A stretch of DNA of 52,542 nt from Chloroflexota bacterium. GTDB lineage: Bacteria > Chloroflexota > Anaerolineae > Anaerolineales > Villigracilaceae. Below the pieces are notes generated by a model. That model did no database searches, was not told where the DNA came from, and saw only the letters and a list, made by a program, of their open reading frames with translations. The stretch lies in the NCBI GenBank assembly GCA_016866215.1, contig VGNE01000024.1, forward strand, positions 1 through 52,542, read 5' to 3'. Below are positions 24,976 to 32,646 of this stretch, piece by piece; position 1 is the stretch's first letter, and each line of letters begins with the position of its first letter. Position numbers and translations under genes: made by a program.

Positions 24976-25848
24976 ATGCCCTCCCGACGCGCTCTCCTAT
25001 ATATGCCAGGCGATAACTGGAAAATGATCACGAAGTCCATCACCCTCGGTGTGGACTGCATCTGCATGGACATGGAAGACGGCGTGGCAATTAACCGCAA
25101 GGCTGAAGCGCGCGCCACGATTGCCAAAGCTTTGCAGGAATTGGACTTCGGCAAATCCGAAAAACTGGCGCGCATCAATTCGATTGGTTCAGGTTGGGAA
25201 AAGGATGACATCGCCGCCGTCCTGCCATTTCATCCCGATGGAATTGTGATTCCCAAAATCGAATCGCCAGACCAAATCCAATGGGCAAGCGAGATCATCG
25301 AAGCCGCGGAACTCAAGTATGGCTGGCGGATCAACTCCATTCGCATTTTGATCGGCGTGGAGACCGCCAAAGGGATTTTGAATCTCAAAGAAATCGCGGC
25401 GCATCCTCGGTTGGACGCGATCATCTTCGGCGGGGAGGACTTCGCCGCCAGCGTTGGCGCGACGCGGACGAAGGATGCGGTGGAGTTGATATATGCGCGG
25501 CAGGCGGTCGTTGTCGCTTGCGCGGCAAATGATCTGCAGGCAATTGATATTGTCACGATTGACTTCAAGGATATCGAAGCCCTGCGGGTCGAATCCGAAT
25601 TCGGCGCGCGGCTTGGATTCAGCGGCAAGCAGATCATTCATCCCGCGCAGGTGGAACCAGTCCAAACTGCATTCACGCCAAACGAAGAGGCGATTGCAAA
25701 TGCAAAACGAATCGTTGAAACATTTGAAGCCAGTCAAAAGGAAGGCCGGGGCGCGTACTCACTTGATGGGAAGATGATTGACATGCCGCTGGTGAAGAAC
25801 GCGCGGAAGGTTTTGGAGCGCGGACTGAAGCCCGCAATCCGAAACTGA
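24976..25848 (+). CDS. CoA-ester lyase, HpcH/CitE family
   Basis: 290-aa TIM-barrel lyase of the HpcH/HpaI-CitE group, which cleaves or forms beta-hydroxyacyl-CoA esters such as citryl-, malyl- or citramalyl-CoA with Mg. Seen: RRALLYMPGD, the metal-ligand strand CICMDMEDGV, IVIPKIESPDQI, IGVETAKGILN with the metal Glu, and AIIFGGEDFAASVGATRT with the second acidic ligand. GFSGKQIIHPAQVEPVQ closes the barrel as in the family. The exact substrate cannot be told. It starts 24 bases after the ATPase and is followed after 10 bases by a small unknown gene, probably one transcript. Confidence 0.87.
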   Translation: MPSRRALLYMPGDNWKMITKSITLGVDCICMDMEDGVAINRKAEARATIAKALQELDFGKSEKLARINSIGSGWEKDDIAAVLPFHPDGIVIPKIESPDQIQWASEIIEAAELKYGWRINSIRILIGVETAKGILNLKEIAAHPRLDAIIFGGEDFAASVGATRTKDAVELIYARQAVVVACAANDLQAIDIVTIDFKDIEALRVESEFGARLGFSGKQIIHPAQVEPVQTAFTPNEEAIANAKRIVETFEASQKEGRGAYSLDGKMIDMPLVKNARKVLERGLKPAIRN

Positions 25849-25858
25849 GGAGTTCAAA

Positions 25859-26197
25859 ATGAAATCATCCCTCTCTCAATTGGCAGTAATGAACGTGGAC
25901 AAAGGCGAAGAAATCGTCGGTGGATGGGCCACCGTGCGAATTTCTCAAACAGGCATCTATAAACTTCTCGCCAAAAAACGTAAAGATGGCGTCATTGAAT
26001 GGGCGCATTTCATTCAGCGGGATGATGGAACAAGAGACCGCGTGATGCGCGGTGAAGTTAATTCGCGTGAGCAGCTGGATGAAGTCGTTGAAATTGCCAA
26101 CCGAAACCTCCAAAAACTTTTTGGCGCAAAACTGCAAGCCGTGGAATACAACATGTACAACCTCGACGGTTCAAAAATATCAGATACCAAACAATAA
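25859..26197 (+). CDS. Hypothetical protein after the CoA-ester lyase
   Basis: 112 aa, not recognised. It is a soluble mixed alpha/beta protein: VGGWATVRISQTGIYKLLAK, WAHFIQRDDGTRDRVMRG and a helix LDEVVEIANRNLQKLFG. No signal, membrane segment or metal motif. GAGGAG lies 9 bases before the ATG and it starts 10 bases after the lyase stop, so it is co-expressed with it. Confidence 0.7.
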   Translation: MKSSLSQLAVMNVDKGEEIVGGWATVRISQTGIYKLLAKKRKDGVIEWAHFIQRDDGTRDRVMRGEVNSREQLDEVVEIANRNLQKLFGAKLQAVEYNMYNLDGSKISDTKQ

Positions 26198-26227
26198 CAA
26201 AAAAATCCATTTAAAAAGCGGACTGAT

Positions 26228-26250
26228 GCTTCGACAGGCTCAGCACAGGC
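26228..26250. repeat. CTTCGACAGGCTCAG repeat
   Basis: GCTTCGACAGGCTCAGCACAG. Variants lie at 37020-37041 (CTTCGGCAGGCTCAGTGCAG) and, more loosely, 27162-27180 and 33424-33448. Confidence 0.5.
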
Positions 26251-26274
26251 ATCCACAATCCGCAGGAGTAATAT

Positions 26275-27126
26275 TTGCTATCCATTCTTTTTGGTCTTGG
26301 CGCCGCGCTTGGTTGGGGCGCAGGCGATTTTACGGGCGGGCTTGCCGCGCGAAAAACAGGCGCATATCGCGCGGTTTTTTATAGTGAGGTGGTTGGCATT
26401 TTCCTTCTTTCTGCCGTTGTGGGAATCTCAGGCGAGTCTCTTCCCAATCTCAAAGTATGGCTGCTTGCCATGCTGGCAGGTGCAGTAGGTACTGTAGGCT
26501 TAATGCTGCTATATCATTCCATGACACTTGGTTTGATGAGCGTTGCCACACCGGTCTCGGCTTTATTAGCGGCATCTATTCCGGTTTTGGTCGGCATCTT
26601 CAAGGAAGGCCTGCCCGAGATCCCGACTGTCTTTGGATTTGGATTTGCGCTCTTTGCGGTTTGGATGATCTCCCAGGTCGAAGGCGGCGTGACGAATGCG
26701 CTTCGCGTCGCGCATCTTTCCGACTTGAAACTGCCCCTGCTTGCAGGCCTTGGTTTTGGCTTTTACTTTGTCCTCATACACGAAGCCACCAGCGCAGGCG
26801 CAGTCATCTGGCCGATGGTCGCCTCCCGATTTGGCGGCATGATCCTGATCGTCACGTATATACTCATCACCCGCGCCTCTTGGAAAGTGGAAGACGCCTC
26901 CGCCTGGCCCACGATCACACTCAATGGAATACTTGATATTTCTGGAAATTTATTCTTTATCCTCGCCGGTCAAACAGGTCGTTTGGATGTTGCTGCTGTA
27001 TTAAGCTCCCTCTTTCCTGGAGCAACCGTCATGCTCGCATGGATCTTTCTCAAAGAACGCCTCTCGCGCAACCAGTGGATCGGGATCCTCGCCGCTTTGA
27101 TCGCCATTGTTTTGATGACGATTTAA
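26275..27126 (+). CDS. EamA/DMT-family transporter
   Basis: 283-aa inner-membrane permease of the drug/metabolite transporter superfamily with about ten hydrophobic helices in two EamA halves (LFGLGAALGWGAGDFTGG at the start of half one; PLLAGLGFGFYFVLIHEA at the start of half two; the end WIGILAALIAIVLMTI). The start is a TTG: AGGAG lies at 26264-26268, 6 bases before it, and no ATG fits the first helix. The substrate is unknown. A strong terminator lies about 100 bases downstream. Confidence 0.85.
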   Translation: MLSILFGLGAALGWGAGDFTGGLAARKTGAYRAVFYSEVVGIFLLSAVVGISGESLPNLKVWLLAMLAGAVGTVGLMLLYHSMTLGLMSVATPVSALLAASIPVLVGIFKEGLPEIPTVFGFGFALFAVWMISQVEGGVTNALRVAHLSDLKLPLLAGLGFGFYFVLIHEATSAGAVIWPMVASRFGGMILIVTYILITRASWKVEDASAWPTITLNGILDISGNLFFILAGQTGRLDVAAVLSSLFPGATVMLAWIFLKERLSRNQWIGILAALIAIVLMTI

Positions 27127-27226
27127 TCCAAATTCTGTGGTAAACTCTCGTTCGGTCTCTCCTTCGACTACGCTCAGGATGGAGAGCAAATATTTTGGGA
27201 AATTGTTTTGATCACTCTAAACTGTA

Positions 27227-27256
27227 AGCCCGATGAACACTACTCGGGCTTTTTTG
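27227..27256 (+). terminator. Rho-independent terminator
   Basis: AGCCCGA/TCGGGCT (7 bp, 10-base loop) followed by T6. Ends the EamA transcript. Confidence 0.8.
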
Positions 27257-27329
27257 TTGGGCGAGTTTACTTGCAAAAGTAAACTTTGTTGGCAAGAAGG
27301 AAGTTAAACGGAGTCATTGAAACATACCC

Positions 27330-27373
27330 AGTCGAATAGTCGAATAGTCAAATAGTCGCATAGTTTCGTAGTC
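27330..27373. repeat. AGTCGAATAGTCG simple repeat
   Basis: Imperfect tandem units of about 8 bases (AGTCGAAT, AGTCAAAT, AGTCGCAT). The inverse occurs inside hemW at 31509-31548. A looser series of GACTAG words follows up to the helicase start. Confidence 0.7.
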
Positions 27374-27446
27374 AAAATTCTTGACAGACAAACTTGCTGA
27401 TAAACAGACTAGGAGACTAGCAAACTAACAGACTAAAGGACTAGCA

Positions 27447-29129
27447 ATGACAACCGAATTTACTTCTCTAAACCTGCGCCCCGAACTGGAGCAGGCCATT
27501 CTCGAGCTTGGCTATGTAACGCCAACCGCCATTCAAGCCGATATGATCCCGCTCATGCTGACAGGCGTGGATGTAATTGGCCAGGCCCAAACCGGCACAG
27601 GCAAAACGGCCGCCTTCGCACTCCCCATTCTTCATAATTACATACATCAAAGATTGCCGCAAGCGCTTGTGCTTGCGCCCACGCGTGAACTTGCTGTTCA
27701 AGTAGCCGCCGCCATAAACGATTATGGCAAGCATCTTAAAGTGCACGTGCTGGCGGTCTATGGCGGCCAACCTTACGGTCCGCAGGTCAACCAGCTCAAA
27801 CGTGGTGTGGATATTATTGTTGGCACACCCGGCCGCATCATTGACTTGATGGCCCGCAAAGTTTTGGATCTGAGTATGGTTAAGTCGGTTGTGTTGGATG
27901 AAGCCGATGAAATGCTCAACATGGGTTTCATTGAACCTGTGGAGGAAATTCTCTCTGCGACTCCCGCCACCCGGCAGACTGCCCTCTTTAGTGCGACTCT
28001 GCCCGTGCGCATTCGTTCGCTTGCAGACCGCTTCATGCGTGACCCTCAATCTGTCACTGTTAAAAAGTCAACTCTCACTGTTTCCTTGACCGAGCAACGC
28101 TACTACCTTGTCCACGAAGGCGACAAATTATCAGCGCTGACAAATCTCTTCGAGATCGAACCTATTACCAGCGCGTTAATATTCGTCCGCACGCGTATTG
28201 AAACGGGACAGCTTGCAGGTCAACTTTCTGCGCGTGGATTCCCAGCCGAAGCTATCAATGGTGACCTTGAACAAAACGCCCGCGAACAGATCCTTGGAAG
28301 ATTCCGCGCAGGCCAGATTAAAGTATTGGTCGCCACAGATGTTGCCGCGCGCGGTTTGGATATTGATAATATTTCGCATGTCTTCAATTATCACCTGCCT
28401 GATGATGCCGAAGTGTATGTCCACCGCATTGGACGCACCGGCCGCGCAGGCAAGACCGGCATTGCCATTTCATTATTCGCGCCGCGTGAGAAGCGCCGTT
28501 TGCGCGAGATCGAACATATGACCAAGCAAGCGCTCACGCTTGGGAAACTTCCCACCGCGGCGGATATTCATCACCATCGGGAGAATCAAGTCTTGGAGCA
28601 AATGAAAATCTGGCTGGGCCGCGGACGTTATCAACGCGAGCGTGAACTCGTGGCGCGTTTGGTTGAAGATGGTCATGACGCCATGGAAATCGCTGCCGCC
28701 GCTTTGAAGTTATCCCGCGCAGATGAGAAACAACGCCCTGTGGCCAACGTTACCGATGTGGTAGCTTCCGAGAGTCGTTCCTCTTACCGCGGCGACCGTG
28801 AGTTTGGTCGCGGTAAACCACAGGGTAAAGATGGGAGGCGTGATCGCTTTGCGGCCAGACGCGGTGACTCGGGAAATAAAAGGGTTTCGCATGAGGCTGG
28901 CATGATCCGTTTGAAGTTGAACAAAGGCAAGGAGCATGGTGTCCGCCCGAATGATATAGTCGGTACGATTGCGCATCACGCGGATATCTCTGGAAGTTCC
29001 ATTGGCAAGATCCGCATCGAAGAAAAATTCACCTATGTGGATGTGCCCGAAGAGTTGGCAGAGAAGGTGTTGAAGCACAATGGCAATTACCGAATCGGGA
29101 AAGATAAATTCAATTTGGTGAAGTCGTAA
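27447..29129 (+). CDS. DEAD-box RNA helicase (DeaD/CsdA-like)
   Basis: 560-aa ATP-dependent RNA helicase. Motifs in order: Q-motif region TPTAIQADMIPLML, motif I AQTGTGKTAAF, motif Ia LAPTRELAVQ, GTPGRIID, motif II VLDEADEMLN, motif III SATLP, VATDVAARGLD and motif VI HRIGRTGRAGK. After a linker the C-terminus (about 485-560) is a DbpA-type RNA-binding domain (MIRLKLNKGKEHGVRP, FTYVDVPEELAEKVL). The basic Gly/Arg-rich linker (about 430-480) adds RNA affinity. This build fits cold-shock helicases acting in ribosome assembly and RNA decay; the cold-shock protein gene 300 bases downstream fits. A repeat field separates it from the EamA gene. Confidence 0.92.
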   Translation: MTTEFTSLNLRPELEQAILELGYVTPTAIQADMIPLMLTGVDVIGQAQTGTGKTAAFALPILHNYIHQRLPQALVLAPTRELAVQVAAAINDYGKHLKVHVLAVYGGQPYGPQVNQLKRGVDIIVGTPGRIIDLMARKVLDLSMVKSVVLDEADEMLNMGFIEPVEEILSATPATRQTALFSATLPVRIRSLADRFMRDPQSVTVKKSTLTVSLTEQRYYLVHEGDKLSALTNLFEIEPITSALIFVRTRIETGQLAGQLSARGFPAEAINGDLEQNAREQILGRFRAGQIKVLVATDVAARGLDIDNISHVFNYHLPDDAEVYVHRIGRTGRAGKTGIAISLFAPREKRRLREIEHMTKQALTLGKLPTAADIHHHRENQVLEQMKIWLGRGRYQRERELVARLVEDGHDAMEIAAAALKLSRADEKQRPVANVTDVVASESRSSYRGDREFGRGKPQGKDGRRDRFAARRGDSGNKRVSHEAGMIRLKLNKGKEHGVRPNDIVGTIAHHADISGSSIGKIRIEEKFTYVDVPEELAEKVLKHNGNYRIGKDKFNLVKS

Positions 29130-29144
29130 TCCCAGTTTACTATT

Positions 29145-29247
29145 GTCACCCTCAGCGACACTGCACCGCACTGCGTTTGTTGCAGTGCAGGTGTAGCGAA
29201 GGGTCTCTGAGATAATGTTCGAGATTCTTCACTACGCTCAGAATGAC
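29145..29247. repeat. Intergenic palindromic element
   Basis: Outer arms GTCACCCTCAGCG and CGCTCAGAATGAC (imperfect inverse). An inner hairpin is built from GACACTGCACCGCACTGC and GCAGTGCAGGTGTAG. Located just after the DEAD-box helicase. Confidence 0.65.
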
Positions 29248-29259
29248 ATTGCTTAATCA

Positions 29260-29288
29260 TTGACACATTCCCACCCCCATGATAAAGT
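29260..29288 (+). promoter_or_regulatory. Probable promoter of the cold-shock gene
   Basis: Perfect TTGACA (29260-29265), 17-base spacer, TAAAGT (29283-29288). This leaves a transcribed leader of about 135 bases before the csp start. Confidence 0.5.
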
Positions 29289-29295
29289 AGTGCCT

Positions 29296-29370
29296 TACAC
29301 GGATACCAGTAAGTTCGCTTTGGAAGTACTACCATCGGCTCATGGGTTCAATCCATGAGCCGTTTTGTTT
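29296..29370 (+). ncRNA. Structured leader with terminator-like hairpin upstream of the cold-shock gene
   Basis: A perfect 9-bp hairpin GGCTCATGG/CCATGAGCC (29337-29345 and 29353-29361, 7-base loop) followed by GTTTTGTTTT has the form of an intrinsic terminator. It lies between the promoter and the start codon. Before it, GTAGT/ACTAC and CTTAC/GTAAG can pair in a nested stem. It could be an attenuator, a temperature-sensitive leader or a small RNA ending there. Confidence 0.45.
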
Positions 29371-29430
29371 TATCTGTTCTGGCGAAAAACCGGGTCCTCC
29401 AAATTTTTTATTTGCCATAGGAGGCAAACA

Positions 29431-29643
29431 ATGTCAGAACGTATTTCAGGTACAGTCAAGTGGTTCAACGGAAGCAAGGGCTATGGCTTTCTTGCTCGCG
29501 ATGGCGGCGCGGATGTTTTCGTGCATTTCTCCGCGATCCAGGGTGATGGTTTCAAAAACCTCGAGGAAGGCCAGAAGGTTGAATTCACCGTTGAGGCAGG
29601 CCCCAAGGGTCCGCAGGCTAGTAATGTAGTTGTGGTCAACTAA
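29431..29643 (+). CDS. csp: Cold-shock protein (CspA family)
   Basis: 70-aa single cold-shock domain, an RNA/DNA chaperone that loosens RNA structure. The nucleic-acid-binding motifs SKGYGFL (RNP1) and VFVHFSAI (RNP2) are intact, followed by [20 protein letters not shown] and NVVVVN. The ATG at 29431 has TAGGAGGC 7 bases upstream; the in-frame ATG at 29365 overlaps the leader hairpin and has no such site. A strong terminator follows. Confidence 0.95.
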   Translation: MSERISGTVKWFNGSKGYGFLARDGGADVFVHFSAIQGDGFKNLEEGQKVEFTVEAGPKGPQASNVVVVN

Positions 29644-29660
29644 TTCGCGCTGAATACAAA

Positions 29661-29695
29661 AAAACTCCCTGAGATGAAAGTCTCGGGGAGTTTTT
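29661..29695. terminator. Rho-independent terminator of the cold-shock gene
   Basis: ACTCCCTGAGA and TCTCGGGGAGT (11 bp with one G-T pair, 6-base loop), an A-run on the left and TTTTT on the right, so it may act both ways. Confidence 0.88.
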
Positions 29696-29834
29696 GATTC
29701 ATTGCTGCCGTACAAAAACCGGATAGGGTAATCAATTATAAATCTTGTTTTTTGCCCATATTTCCACATTTTAAATTTATGAGACAAACAGTAAAAGTAA
29801 GGTTAAAATCTAGCATTATCTACGAGGAGATTCC

Positions 29835-30126
29835 ATGACTGAAAATATTAACGACTTAAACGAGGAAACCCACCAAAGTCTCAAATTACATGACACCCTC
29901 CCACCAGCGCGGACTCGCCTTGCGCAACCAGCCCAAGCCGCAAGTCTATTTTGACTACCCTCTTCAATATTATCTATACCTCGGCTCCCAAAATGGATTC
30001 GCACTCGACGGCTTTGAAGAACGCATCCTTCCTCCTGAAACGCCGCAGACCTTTCCGCTTGGCTGGGGCGGAAAATTCAGCGAACTGCCGCCTGTCATTG
30101 TTGCTCGAATGCGTTTATTGAAATGA
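29835..30126 (+). pseudogene. Deleted methyltransferase, start and C-terminus left
   Basis: A good start (GAGGAGATTCC before ATG 29835) opens a frame MTENINDLNEETHQS that stops after 39 codons at 29952. In another frame, from about 29890 to 30126, the sequence reads YFDYPLQYYLYLGSQNGFAL, DGFEERILPPE and PPVIVARMRLLK. This is the typical C-terminal region of class I SAM methyltransferases (type 11). The SAM-binding half is missing, so an internal deletion plus frameshift is likely. Its stop overlaps the start of the MFS gene (ATGA), suggesting they once formed an operon. Confidence 0.55.
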
Positions 30127-31298
30127 GTTTTGTTTATCTCCTCATAGAATCTCTCGACGAATTGATCTACGGCATCAGCGGAGCCGCCTGGCCCCTGATC
30201 CGTGATGACCTGCATCTTAATTACATTCAAATTGGAATCGCGCTTTCCCTGCCCGGCTTTCTTTCCAATTTCATCGAGCCTTTTCTTTTCACTCTCGGTG
30301 ATGCGTGGAAGCGCCGCGCCGTGATTCTCGCAGGCGGAATCTTCTTCACCATCTCGCTTGCCCTGACAGGCATTAGTTATTCCTTCCTCTTTCTGCTTTC
30401 ATCTTTCATTTTATTCCATCCATCATCGGGCGCATTCGTCAGCCTCTCGCAAGCCTCACTGATGGACTTACAACCCGAACGCCGTGAGCACAACATGGCA
30501 CGCTGGACTTTCGCAGGTTCGCTCGGCGTTTTCATCGGTCCCATTTTATTAAGCGGCGCGGCATATATCGGCTTCGGCTGGCGCGGCATTTTCATTGCAC
30601 TTGCGCTTCTTTCCACACTCATTCTTGTTTTCGCGTGGAATAAAATCCCAAAAGAGGCGAACGAAACAAAACCGCCCGTCCCGCGCATCTCTGACTTCAT
30701 CGCCCAATTACGCATCACGCTTCACGCATTACGTAATCGAGCTGTGCTCCGCTGGCTTATTTTGCTTGAATTCTCAGACCTCATGCTCGATGTGCTGTAT
30801 GGCTTCCTCCCGCTATATTTCGTAGACGTTGCAGGCTTCTCCCCTGCGCAAGCCGCCCTCTCCGTTGCCGCGTGGACAGGCGTTGGTCTGCTCGGCGACT
30901 TCCTGCTCATTCCTCTCGTCGAGCGCATGAAAGGTCTCGATTATCTTCGCATCAGCGTTATCATTGAACTCATTCTCTTTCCCCTCTTTCTTCTTTCATC
31001 TCAAGCATGGCTCAAGCTTATCATCATCGCTTTCATGGGATTTTTCAACTCAGGCTGGTATGCCATCCTCAAAGCAAATCTATTCGATGCCATGCACGGT
31101 CAAAGCGGTGCGGCATTAACCCTCGACAATGTTTCAGGATTGTTTGGTAAACTCATCCCCTTCGGCATTGGCGTCGCCGCGTACAACTTCGGCATCGGCA
31201 CAGCCATGTGGCTTTTGCTTGCGGGACCTATCGCGCTTTTTATTGGATTACCGCGGAAGGGTCAAAAGTCAAAGGTCGAAAGTCAACTTGACCTTTGA
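30123..31298 (+). CDS. MFS transporter
   Basis: 391-aa major-facilitator permease with about twelve hydrophobic helices. The loop between helices 2 and 3 reads LGDAWKRRAVILAGG, the usual G..D..GRR-like MFS signature. ELILFPLFLLSSQAWLKLII and VSGLFGKLIPFGIGVAAYNF mark later helices. The family looks like drug-export or sugar-efflux types, but the substrate is unknown. It starts within the stop of the methyltransferase relic. The final residues (KGQKSKVESQLDL) and the stop come from a palindromic repeat, so the natural C-terminal end has been replaced. Confidence 0.87.
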   Translation: MSFVYLLIESLDELIYGISGAAWPLIRDDLHLNYIQIGIALSLPGFLSNFIEPFLFTLGDAWKRRAVILAGGIFFTISLALTGISYSFLFLLSSFILFHPSSGAFVSLSQASLMDLQPERREHNMARWTFAGSLGVFIGPILLSGAAYIGFGWRGIFIALALLSTLILVFAWNKIPKEANETKPPVPRISDFIAQLRITLHALRNRAVLRWLILLEFSDLMLDVLYGFLPLYFVDVAGFSPAQAALSVAAWTGVGLLGDFLLIPLVERMKGLDYLRISVIIELILFPLFLLSSQAWLKLIIIAFMGFFNSGWYAILKANLFDAMHGQSGAALTLDNVSGLFGKLIPFGIGVAAYNFGIGTAMWLLLAGPIALFIGLPRKGQKSKVESQLDL

Positions 31299-31334
31299 CT
31301 TTTGACCTTTGACCTGACACTTTTGACACATGAC
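31261..31334. repeat. Palindromic repeat spanning the MFS end and the HemW start
   Basis: Perfect 17-bp inverted repeat: GTCAAAAGTCAAAGGTC (31261-31277) and GACCTTTGACTTTTGAC (31290-31306), followed by GACACTTTTGACACATGACACC-like words. It supplies the stop of the MFS gene and the start codon of hemW. Confidence 0.85.
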
Positions 31335-32643
31335 ACCTGACACCTCGGTTTACCTCCACATTCCCTTTTGCAAACACCGCTGTGCATACTGCGACTTCAA
31401 CACCTACGCAGGCCAGGAAGATTCGATTCCCGATTATGTCAACGCATTGGTACGAGAAATTGACTTTGTAGGGAGTCGGCGATTCAGCGATTCAGCAAAT
31501 CAGCGAGGCGACTATTCGACTACCGAACTAAGCGACTATCGGACTATCCACACTGTTTTCTTTGGAGGAGGGACGCCCTCGCTTCTTTCCGCGCCTCAAT
31601 TTGATTCTGTGCTACGAGCCTTGCGCGCCGCCTTCACATTCACCGCTGACGCGGAGATCAGCATCGAAGCCAACCCGGGCACGACCTCGCCCGAAAAGTT
31701 AAACGCCATCCGCAAGGCAGGCATCAACCGCATCAGTTTTGGCGTGCAATCCGCCAACACAGAAGAACTCCGTATGTTGGAGCGCGTGCATGATTTTTTC
31801 ACCGTCATCGAAGCCGTATCCACTGCCAGAAAAGCAGGCTTCGATAATCTCAACCTTGACCTGATCTACGGTCTCCCTGAACAGACATTATCCACATGGC
31901 AAACCACACTTCAACGCATCGTTGATTTGCATCCCGAGCACATCTCCGCTTACGCATTGACTCTCGAACACGGCACACCTTTTGGAAAATGGTCATCCAA
32001 AGGCTTGCTCCCTCTCCCAGACCCCGATCTCGCCGCTGAAATGTATGAGTATGCCGAGGAGTTTTTAGCCAGTAATGGATATGTTCATTACGAAATATCG
32101 AATTGGGCGAGGAACAAGGATGAAGGAGAAAGGATGAAGGATGAAAAAAAGATTCATCCTTCATCCTTCATCTCTCATCCTTTTTTTGCCTGCCGCCACA
32201 ACCTTCAATACTGGCGCAGTCTCCCCTACCTGGCCTTTGGCGCCGGTGCGCATGGCTACGCCAATGGCTATCGTTATTCCAACGCCTTGCGAATCAAAAC
32301 CTATATTGAGCGACTTTCTCATCCTTCACGCGAAGCGTTCATCCTTCATCCTTTCCCCCTGTCCCCCGCCACCGTCAACCAGCACATGCAAACGCCCGCA
32401 GATGATATGTCTGAATATATGCTGAACAATCTCAGGCTAACGAATGCCGGGGCCGCAGAATCAGATTTCAGGTTAAGATTCGGAAGCGGACTTTTGGATG
32501 TCTATCCAAAGGAAATAGAGGAACTTATCCATAATGGTCTGCTTGAAAAAAAGACTTCCGAATTCTTTGAGAATTCGGAAGTCTATCGACTCACTAAACG
32601 CGGAAGACTATTGGGGAATCAAGTCTTTATGCGGTTTGTGTAA
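31330..32643 (+). CDS. hemW: HemW-like radical SAM protein
   Basis: 437-aa radical SAM protein of the HemW/HemN-like group; HemW is regarded as a haem chaperone for respiratory proteins. The 4Fe-4S motif IPFCKHRCAYCDF places Cys at 14, 18 and 21. FFGGGTPSLL, IEANPGTTS, ISFGVQSANTEELRML and NLDLIYGLPEQT follow, and the C-terminal domain has HYEISNWAR and RHNLQYW. Usual length is about 380; the excess is three repeat-derived inserts, at about residues 48-74, 262-285 and 331-342. Its start codon lies inside a palindromic repeat and lacks a ribosome site. Confidence 0.88.
   Translation: MTPDTSVYLHIPFCKHRCAYCDFNTYAGQEDSIPDYVNALVREIDFVGSRRFSDSANQRGDYSTTELSDYRTIHTVFFGGGTPSLLSAPQFDSVLRALRAAFTFTADAEISIEANPGTTSPEKLNAIRKAGINRISFGVQSANTEELRMLERVHDFFTVIEAVSTARKAGFDNLNLDLIYGLPEQTLSTWQTTLQRIVDLHPEHISAYALTLEHGTPFGKWSSKGLLPLPDPDLAAEMYEYAEEFLASNGYVHYEISNWARNKDEGERMKDEKKIHPSSFISHPFFACRHNLQYWRSLPYLAFGAGAHGYANGYRYSNALRIKTYIERLSHPSREAFILHPFPLSPATVNQHMQTPADDMSEYMLNNLRLTNAGAAESDFRLRFGSGLLDVYPKEIEELIHNGLLEKKTSEFFENSEVYRLTKRGRLLGNQVFMRFV
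31473..31549. repeat. In-gene repeat 1 of hemW, AGTCGAATAGTCG family
   Basis: GCGATTCAGCGATTCAGC, then GCGACTATTCGACTACC and GCGACTATCGGACTATCC. The second half is the inverse of the intergenic series at 27330-27373. It sits just before FFGGGTP. Confidence 0.7.
32116..32183. repeat. In-gene repeat 2 of hemW, GGATGAAGGATGAA palindrome
   Basis: Perfect 16-bp arms AAGGATGAAGGATGAA (32130-32145) and TTCATCCTTCATCCTT (32153-32168). Read as a charged then His/Pro/Ser-rich insert between ISNWAR and RHNLQYW. Confidence 0.85.
32319..32354. repeat. In-gene repeat 3 of hemW, CATCCTTCATCC words
   Basis: CATCCTTCACGCGAAGCG followed by TTCATCCTTCATCCTT. Same words as repeat 2, without the second arm. Confidence 0.6.
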
Positions 32644-32646
32644 TTT

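Noticed and set aside
27330-27446. Possible CRISPR-like short repeats
   Set aside because: The units are about 8 bases, contiguous and degenerate with no spacers, and there are no cas genes. It is a simple repeat related to the hemW insert.
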